This document shows, one piece after another, positions 32,134 through 37,240 of a stretch of DNA of 37,240 bases; position 1 is the first letter of the stretch; each line of letters starts with the position of its first letter. The notes below the pieces were generated by a model. It was not told the origin of the DNA, did not search any database, and saw nothing but the letters and a program-made list of their open reading frames with translations. Made by a program: the position numbers and the translations under genes. Location: positions 1 to 37,240 of the forward strand of contig MVQO01000158.1 of the NCBI GenBank assembly GCA_002067585.1. Direction: 5' to 3'. The DNA comes from Syntrophorhabdus sp. PtaB.Bin027 (GTDB taxonomy: Bacteria > Desulfobacterota > Syntrophorhabdia > Syntrophorhabdales > Syntrophorhabdaceae).

Positions 32134-32154
32134 GACAAATTTAAGGAGGTTTAC

Positions 32155-33291
32155 ATGGAACTTAACCAAGAACAAATCGACATCAAGTTAGCAGCGAGAG
32201 AGTTTGCAGAAGGAGAGTTCAGGGATCGAGCAAAAGAATTTGACGAGAAAGAAGAATTTGATCTGTCTCTATGGAAAAAAGCCTGTGAAAACGGATTTGT
32301 TGGAACATTTATTAAAGAAGAATATGAGGGTGCCGGACTAGGGTACCTGGAACACTCTCTAATCGCTGAAGAGTTCTGGCGTGTTGACCCTGGGTGCGGA
32401 CAGGCTATCCTCTCAACCACCTTTGGGGCAGAAATGATTCAGGCATTCGGCACAGAGGCACAGAAGAAAAAATATCTTCCACTCCTTGTAAGGGGAGAAA
32501 AGATGATAGCCTTTGGAATTACTGAACCCGATGCCGGCAGCGATGCAGCAAGCATCAAGACCAAAGCGATAAAACAGGGTAATAAGTACGTGATCAATGG
32601 AGCAAAAATGTTCATTACCAATGGCTGTTATGCCAATTGGATGCTCGTCTTTTGCATCACGAACCCCGAAGAAAGGGATCCCCACAAACGAGCCAGTGTT
32701 ATCCTTGTCGATACTGATCAGGCTGGCTTTGAGGCAACAAAAATTCATGGGAAGCTGGGGATCAGGGCATCAAATACTGCAGAGGTAAGCCTTACCAATG
32801 TGGAGGCACCCCTTGAGAACCTTATAGGAAGGGAGGGCAATGGTTTTTATCAGCTCATGGATTTCTTCAATAAAACAAGGAATCACGTTGCTGCCCAGGG
32901 AGTGGGCCTTGCTCAAGGTGCCCTTGAGATGGCCATATCCCATGTAAGAAAGAGAAAAGCCTTCGGAGGCAACCTCTCTCATCTTCAGGGCATTCAGTTC
33001 ATGATTGCTGAAATGGCCACGAGGATAGAAGCTGCCCGCAGCCTTTACTGGCGTTCAGCGTTTCTTGTTGACAAAGGAAAACCTGATCCGGCCCTCATAT
33101 CTATGGCAAAGTGGAATGCTGGAGATACGGCAGTGTACGTTGCCAACCAGGCTCTGCAGCTTCATGGCGGTTACGGGTATATTGCCGAGTACGACATCCA
33201 GAGATTTTACCGGGATGCAAAGATTGTTGAGATTTATGAGGGGACCAAAGAGGTGGAAAAAACTATTATAGGTTCAGGCTTGCTGAAATAG
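32155..33291 (+). CDS. Acyl-CoA dehydrogenase
   Basis: An FAD enzyme that oxidises acyl-CoA to trans-2-enoyl-CoA and passes electrons to electron-transfer flavoprotein or a related acceptor. The 378-residue length is standard. Seen are GITEPDAGSDAAS near 121-133, the QALQLHGGYGYIAEY block near 330-344 and the closing AKIVEIYEGTKEVEK, in which E362 is at the position of the catalytic base of the short/medium-chain enzymes. A very strong SD (AAGGAGG) precedes ATG 32155. It ends the sigma-54 operon of acyl-CoA synthetase, small membrane protein and symporter. No etfAB is in the window; the Hdr genes nearby may be part of the electron path. Confidence 0.95.
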   Translation: MELNQEQIDIKLAAREFAEGEFRDRAKEFDEKEEFDLSLWKKACENGFVGTFIKEEYEGAGLGYLEHSLIAEEFWRVDPGCGQAILSTTFGAEMIQAFGTEAQKKKYLPLLVRGEKMIAFGITEPDAGSDAASIKTKAIKQGNKYVINGAKMFITNGCYANWMLVFCITNPEERDPHKRASVILVDTDQAGFEATKIHGKLGIRASNTAEVSLTNVEAPLENLIGREGNGFYQLMDFFNKTRNHVAAQGVGLAQGALEMAISHVRKRKAFGGNLSHLQGIQFMIAEMATRIEAARSLYWRSAFLVDKGKPDPALISMAKWNAGDTAVYVANQALQLHGGYGYIAEYDIQRFYRDAKIVEIYEGTKEVEKTIIGSGLLK

Positions 33292-33310
33292 TTTCGTAAT
33301 ATGGATATAC

Positions 33311-33338
33311 ACGGGTATAAAACAAAATAGATACCCGT
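33311..33338. other. 8-bp dyad after the acyl-CoA dehydrogenase gene
   Basis: ACGGGTAT (33311-33318), 12 bp, ATACCCGT (33331-33338). It begins 20 bp after the stop codon. It may end the operon's transcript (no T-run) or be an upstream operator for the next gene. Confidence 0.4.
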
Positions 33339-33374
33339 CGGGTAGGTCATCAAGTTCACCTTTACCGAATTGTC

Positions 33375-33403
33375 TTGACACGCACGTATCTCCCCGGTAT
33401 ACT
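33375..33403 (+). promoter_or_regulatory. Sigma-70 promoter of the FabH-like gene
   Basis: TTGACA (33375-33380), 17 bp, TATACT (33398-33403). Start expected near 33410. A dyad TTGAAA-tggc-TTTCAA (33413-33428) sits just after the start site, a plausible repressor site. The leader to ATG 33604 would be about 195 nt. A second TATAAT at 33461-33466 lacks a good -35. Confidence 0.7.
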
Positions 33404-33603
33404 TGTTTCGCCTTGAAATGGCTTTCAAAGACTCCTCTGCTAATCGTTTGCCTATTAATGTATAATTCGAACCTGGCAAACACGGTCTGATTCTATCCGC
33501 ATTCTTGCAAATCAGCAAAAGCTCAAGGTTTTTTTGAAAATTGCAAGCAGCATTATATGAGAATTGAACCAATGAGAAACAATGAAAAAAGTATCTGTTT
33601 ACG

Positions 33604-34560
33604 ATGAGTCAACCCATGTATATTACCACGGCCTCACACTATCTTCCGAACACCACTGTTTTTAATGAGTATTACACGAGGCTCATGGGACTTTCTGACG
33701 AATGGATTTTTAAGCGTTCTGGAATCCGGTCCCGGTCAAAAACAAACATTGGCGAAAACACAAACACCATGGCGATAGAAGCAGTGAAAGCTGCAATCGA
33801 TCGGCTGGCCTATCCAATCAGGGATGTCGACCTTATAGTAGGGGCAACCTACACCCCCTATGATACAGTGGGAACGCTTGCCCATGCTGTGCAACATTTT
33901 TTTGATATCGCCGGAGCAAGGGTCATCTCCATTTCCTCAGCGTGTTCCTCTTTCCTCAATGCCGTAGAGATTGTTGAAGGATACTTCGCTACAAACAAAT
34001 CAAAGAGGGCCCTTGTTGTTTCTTCGGAACATAATAGCGCATACAGCGATGATATGGATGAGCAATCAGGTCATTTATGGGGTGACGGTGCTGGAGCTGT
34101 ATTTATCTCAAAAGAAAGGATATCTGATGATGATATAAAGATTCTTGACCTGAACACAACAGGGCTAGGTCACATCGGCAAGGGTGTCGAGGGGGTTTAT
34201 TTAAGACCAAACAATGGGGGTCTAAAGATGCCTTTTGGCAAAGATATTTTTGTCAATGCTACCAAGTATATGGTTTCAGAGGTTAAAGATATCCTGAAAA
34301 AAAACAATTTGACTCTTGATAAGATCGTCCACCTCATCCCCCATCAGGCCAACTCCAGGATCATAGCGCAGGTCGCTGAGGCCCTTGAACTAAGGAATGG
34401 AGAGCTGGTCACGAATATCGAAGAGACAGGCAATACCGGCTGCGCAAGTACAATGATTGGACTTTCCCAGAACTGGCAACGTTTCAAGAAGGAAGAACTG
34501 ATTGTAATCACAGTATTTGGTGGAGGGTACTCAAGTGGCGCCATGCTTCTGAAGAAATAA
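33604..34560 (+). CDS. 3-oxoacyl-ACP synthase III-like (FabH/KAS III family)
   Basis: A thiolase-fold condensing enzyme, 318 residues, that joins an acyl-CoA starter to malonyl-ACP in the classic case. The catalytic triad is complete: C114 (SSACSSFLNA), H247 (IPHQAN) and N277 (TGNTGCAS), matching C112, H244 and N274 of the E. coli enzyme. EWIFKRSGIRSRS near 33-45 and WGDGAGAVF near 159-167 are also typical. No SD is seen at ATG 33604. It follows a beta-oxidation-type operon and is not near other fab genes, so it may make a specialised acyl chain, an alkene or ketone head, or act with CoA substrates. It has its own promoter. Confidence 0.9.
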   Translation: MSQPMYITTASHYLPNTTVFNEYYTRLMGLSDEWIFKRSGIRSRSKTNIGENTNTMAIEAVKAAIDRLAYPIRDVDLIVGATYTPYDTVGTLAHAVQHFFDIAGARVISISSACSSFLNAVEIVEGYFATNKSKRALVVSSEHNSAYSDDMDEQSGHLWGDGAGAVFISKERISDDDIKILDLNTTGLGHIGKGVEGVYLRPNNGGLKMPFGKDIFVNATKYMVSEVKDILKKNNLTLDKIVHLIPHQANSRIIAQVAEALELRNGELVTNIEETGNTGCASTMIGLSQNWQRFKKEELIVITVFGGGYSSGAMLLKK

Positions 34561-34613
34561 TAGGGGAATTCTTTCTTTATTCAATAAAAACTGGGTGTAT
34601 CTGCGTACGGCTA

Positions 34614-36356
34614 TCAGAGTTTTGAGTGGCTGATCACATCAGATGGACACGTTGATGCGCAAAGACCACAGCCAATGCAGGTGTCCTCCTTTACATGGGC
34701 AATGGGAACGCCTGTTGATGTTACCGGACCAAAAATGGCTATCTGTTTCTCGCGGATCAAAATCTCTATGGCACCTGCAGGGCACGCCTCTTTGCATGAG
34801 CCACACCCACTGCAGCGTTCCTCATTGAACTCTGGGAGTACCCTGTCCTCTTCATGATCAAGAATCATCTCACCCAAAGCTCCAAGAAGCTCTCTCTTTT
34901 CCCATCTTTTTTCTCTGGGATGTCTGATGAATCCTACATGGTACTTCTTCCTTCCCCATTTGGTAGGTGACCACCTTATTTGGGGTTCAGACCGATAAAG
35001 GGAGAGAAACTCCCTGTTTTGCATAAGCGATGCATACTCGTCGAAGTGGATTACTTTGTCTGCATTAAAAATAAGCTCACGCCCACCTCCTTGAATGCGG
35101 ACACAATCTGTTTCAAATACAATTTTCTCATCCTCTTCAAGGTGGACAAATACAATTCCTTCCCGCCTTGCCTCTTCATAGTCAAGCTCGGCATAGGAAG
35201 GAACAACCATGTTTCTCGTAATCACATAAACTGCTTTTCCTTCCTTTTTCAATTCTCTTGCTTTCTCAATGAATTTCGATGAGACATATTCATAAAACAT
35301 GGCTGACGTGTAGTCTTCTGTACCCAGGTAAAACAGATAGGTAGTTATATTACTATCAGGAAAGGAAAACTCAGGTTCATCTTCATGGTAAAGCCGATCA
35401 TCCTGTTTTTCCTGAGCCATCCCTATTTCGTGCCCCCTGACTGTCAGCAATCCTGCACCAAAACCGGTGAGAATGGAATCCTTGATATTCATTGGCTCAA
35501 GCGCACCGCCAGACACACAGATACCCTCCACATCAGTCTGAAGAGGAGTTTTTTCCTTAACGAACCCGTATTCATTCAGTGAGAAACCGAAAAGTTTGCC
35601 CAACTCAGTGAGTTGTGGGTTTGGGCGAAGCCCGATGGCAAGTACTACATAGTTAAACCGTTCTTCCTTCAGTTGATCTCCCGAGAAATACCGCACTGTA
35701 ACGCCCTTTTCATCCTCCTCAAAATACCGGGAGTTAGCTCTTATAAATCTCACACCTGCATCCCGATAGGCTTTCTCCAGGTAAAATTCCTGGCCAAAAA
35801 ACCTCAGATCATTGTAAAAGACAGTGATCTCTGGTTTTGCCCTCTGGAGCGTCCATTTCACTTCCCGCAAGGTATAGGAACAACAGACTGAAGAACAAAG
35901 AGGGTAATCCTTTGAACGAGATCCGACACAGAGGAAGAAGCCAATCTTGTTAAAATCATCTGGAAGCTCTCCTTGCCGCTGGTCGATCACAGAGTCAAAC
36001 TCAAGGCTCGTGAGAACCCTTTTGCCCTTGTACTCTACAGGGTCATAGGGAGTCAGGCCGGTTGCAATAATTATCCTGTCCGCAGTCAGCTCCCGCCCAT
36101 CTTCAAGGGTTATAGTCCAAACCTTTTCTGTTTTGTCGACTTTTGAAATCCTGGCATCACTGATAACTGAAAGCTTTTCGTTGTCACGAATTTCATCAAA
36201 AAAGGTTTTAAACCCCACCCTGCAGTTTGCAATACGAGCCATGAGCCCACCTGGCTCGGGGGTGGATTCCAGTATTGTCACATCATGTTTTTCTGCCAGG
36301 GCAACCTTTGCAGCTGATATACCGCTTATACCACCACCTATTATCAATATATTCAT
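34614..36356 (-). CDS. HdrA-like FAD and iron-sulfur subunit (heterodisulfide reductase family)
   Basis: A cytosolic flavoprotein of the kind that splits or merges electron pairs in anaerobes. The 580-residue protein opens directly with the FAD motif IIGGGISGISAA (5-16), so the N-terminal iron-sulfur domain of classical HdrA is absent. The HdrA-specific cysteine block is present: C143, C154, C158 and C159 (LCVGSR, then LCSSVCC). Two C-terminal [4Fe-4S] ferredoxin motifs follow at C515, C518, C521, C525 and C560, C563, C566, C570. It overlaps the HdrB gene at ATGA. It also carries a roughly 200-residue middle/late part (about 325-500) that I cannot place. Redox partners such as FlxABCD or MvhD are not in view. 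Confidence 0.88.
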   Translation of the reverse strand: MNILIIGGGISGISAAKVALAEKHDVTILESTPEPGGLMARIANCRVGFKTFFDEIRDNEKLSVISDARISKVDKTEKVWTITLEDGRELTADRIIIATGLTPYDPVEYKGKRVLTSLEFDSVIDQRQGELPDDFNKIGFFLCVGSRSKDYPLCSSVCCSYTLREVKWTLQRAKPEITVFYNDLRFFGQEFYLEKAYRDAGVRFIRANSRYFEEDEKGVTVRYFSGDQLKEERFNYVVLAIGLRPNPQLTELGKLFGFSLNEYGFVKEKTPLQTDVEGICVSGGALEPMNIKDSILTGFGAGLLTVRGHEIGMAQEKQDDRLYHEDEPEFSFPDSNITTYLFYLGTEDYTSAMFYEYVSSKFIEKARELKKEGKAVYVITRNMVVPSYAELDYEEARREGIVFVHLEEDEKIVFETDCVRIQGGGRELIFNADKVIHFDEYASLMQNREFLSLYRSEPQIRWSPTKWGRKKYHVGFIRHPREKRWEKRELLGALGEMILDHEEDRVLPEFNEERCSGCGSCKEACPAGAIEILIREKQIAIFGPVTSTGVPIAHVKEDTCIGCGLCASTCPSDVISHSKL

Positions 36357-37033
36357 AAAGAATTTTTCTCTCCCATAACGTAAAGTAGAAGATCAGTCAG
36401 ATAAATAACCTTTCTTCCTACGCCAAAGGTTTTCATTGCCATGTGGCAAAAGGGGCAGAAAACAACAACCGTCCCTCTGGACTTGCTTAGTATGAGGCTT
36501 GAAAGTTTTTCGGTAGCCCATTTATTGAGGAAAAGCTGATTGCCTCCGCAACAACGGTCCTTCATCTTCTCCCCGTCAATCTCACCGCCAAAGACGGTTA
36601 TGGCGTCTTCCATGATGTTCTTGTTCTTAATTGAGCTTCCTTCGGGCCTCATAAGCAGGCATCCGTAATACGGGAAAAAGACCTGGCCCCGGAGATCTTT
36701 AAGTTGCTTCATCTGTGACAGGTTTTCAGGGCTCAAAAGTTCCAGAGGGCTAAGTATGTTGAAAGACCCGGCAGAATCAGCGTCTTTCAGGTTTTTATAA
36801 CAGGCCGGACAGGGCACAACGATTTCCCTGTGAATACCCTCGGCCTTTTTGAGGTTCTCTCCTGAAATACGGACGAGTTCATTTCTATCCCCGTACTCTA
36901 CAGCGCCACAACAGTTCCAATCAGGTATCTCGGATAGGGTGTGACCAAGCTTTTTACAGATTTCCCGTACGCCACGATTCAGTTTTTTTGCCGAACCAGT
37001 AAGGGAACATCCGGGATAATAACCGTATTCCAT
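36353..37033 (-). CDS. HdrB-like subunit with two CCG (cysteine-rich) domains
   Basis: The heterodisulfide-reducing subunit family, which holds two noncubane [4Fe-4S] clusters. In 226 residues both CCG motifs are complete: C9, C41-C42, C75 and C78, then C125, C161-C162, C193 and C196. Spacings are C-x31-CC-x32-C-x2-C and C-x35-CC-x30-C-x2-C, slightly shorter than in methanogen HdrB. In bacteria without coenzyme M/B the substrate is unknown. Such subunits often work with HdrA-type proteins in electron transfer to or from acyl-CoA oxidation. ATG 37033 shares its A with the stop of the upstream gene (TAATG) and the end overlaps hdrA (ATGA), so all three are translationally coupled. Confidence 0.9.
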   Translation of the reverse strand: MEYGYYPGCSLTGSAKKLNRGVREICKKLGHTLSEIPDWNCCGAVEYGDRNELVRISGENLKKAEGIHREIVVPCPACYKNLKDADSAGSFNILSPLELLSPENLSQMKQLKDLRGQVFFPYYGCLLMRPEGSSIKNKNIMEDAITVFGGEIDGEKMKDRCCGGNQLFLNKWATEKLSSLILSKSRGTVVVFCPFCHMAMKTFGVGRKVIYLTDLLLYVMGEKNSL

Positions 37034-37239
37034 TATCGCCTACCTTCTTCAGAAGGGTTGTTCTCCTTTGAAACTTTGGAAGAACCAAGCCTTTTAACTT
37101 TATGGGGAAGGTGGAAGCCTGCATATTCCATCCACCGTGGCATGTGCTTTATATAACCACCTTTCAAGAGATCGGGTGCAGCCATAACCACCACAAACGG
37201 CTCGTACACCCTGCCCCAAATGTTAAGGGACTTCTTGAA
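37033..37239 (-). CDS. C-terminal end of a probable HdrC-like subunit, cut by window edge
   Basis: An open frame runs from the right edge to TAA (37035-37033), coding for the last 68 residues of a protein (it includes FKKSLNIWGRVYEP and YIKHMPRWMEYAGFHLP). No cysteines are in this part. Position directly before hdrB, coupled through TAATG, and the usual hdrC-hdrB-hdrA order make HdrC, a two-[4Fe-4S] ferredoxin-like subunit, the likely identity; its clusters would lie beyond the window. The sequence alone does not prove this. Confidence 0.6.
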   Translation of the reverse strand, partial: FKKSLNIWGRVYEPFVVVMAAPDLLKGGYIKHMPRWMEYAGFHLPHKVKRLGSSKVSKENNPSEEGRR

Positions 37240-37240
37240 T

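Noticed and set aside
33234..33572. Minus-strand frame of 112 codons upstream of the FabH-like gene
   Set aside because: No SD and no family resemblance, and it covers a good plus-strand promoter; taken as non-coding.

Overview
The window looks like a piece of chromosome from a strictly anaerobic, probably syntrophic Desulfobacterota (deltaproteobacterial) bacterium, perhaps near Syntrophorhabdus. The basis is gene content: heterodisulfide-reductase-like HdrABC proteins, an oxygen-sensitive 4-hydroxybutyryl-CoA dehydratase-type enzyme, class I (Fe-S) fumarase, two acyl-CoA synthetases, an acyl-CoA dehydrogenase, sodium/solute symporters and sigma-54 control. The taxonomic name is an inference, not something read from a marker gene. 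I see no rRNA, tRNA, CRISPR array or intact mobile element.

Layout. 1-1435: 3' part of a sodium/solute symporter gene. 1436-2147: gene-poor stretch with a decayed IS3-type orfA. 2148-3629 (+): a MoaE-like protein and IspG. 3626-10478 (-): a long co-directional run whose order of transcription is sucC, sucD, malic enzyme, fumarase alpha, fumarase beta, inositol-1-phosphate synthase, CDP-alcohol phosphatidyltransferase. The first five genes interconvert succinyl-CoA, succinate, fumarate, malate and pyruvate, except that the succinate/fumarate step is absent. The last two look like an inositol-phospholipid pair. 10844-13027 (+): a GntR/FCD regulator and a 4-hydroxybutyryl-CoA dehydratase-like enzyme. 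13144-14581: an RsbW-like protein (-) and a lytic transglycosylase (+). 14705-18833 (+): hotdog thioesterase, then MoxR, DUF58 and DUF4129 proteins. 18847-22626: a sirtuin (-), an MFS carrier and an acyl-CoA synthetase (+). 22627-24800: a ragged zone with an orphan GspE N-terminal-domain protein, an unrecognised small protein flanked by 10-bp repeats and a truncated PNPOx-like pseudogene.

24801-33291 is the best-defined functional unit. A soluble three-PAS histidine kinase and an NtrC-type sigma-54 activator (-) lie next to a rightward operon of acyl-CoA synthetase, a small membrane protein, a second symporter and an acyl-CoA dehydrogenase. A textbook -24/-12 sigma-54 promoter sits in front of that operon, so the simplest reading is that the two-component pair senses a carboxylic acid and switches on its uptake, activation and oxidation. 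Downstream are a FabH-like ketoacyl synthase with its own sigma-70 promoter and a leftward hdrC-hdrB-hdrA operon, which could take the electrons from acyl-CoA oxidation.

Sequence signals found by eye include sigma-70 promoters for moaE-ispG, sucCD, gntR, the MFS gene and the fabH-like gene, the sigma-54 promoter, and several intergenic dyads and hairpins. No search or folding program was run, so family names rest on recognised motifs and hairpin calls on base complementarity only.
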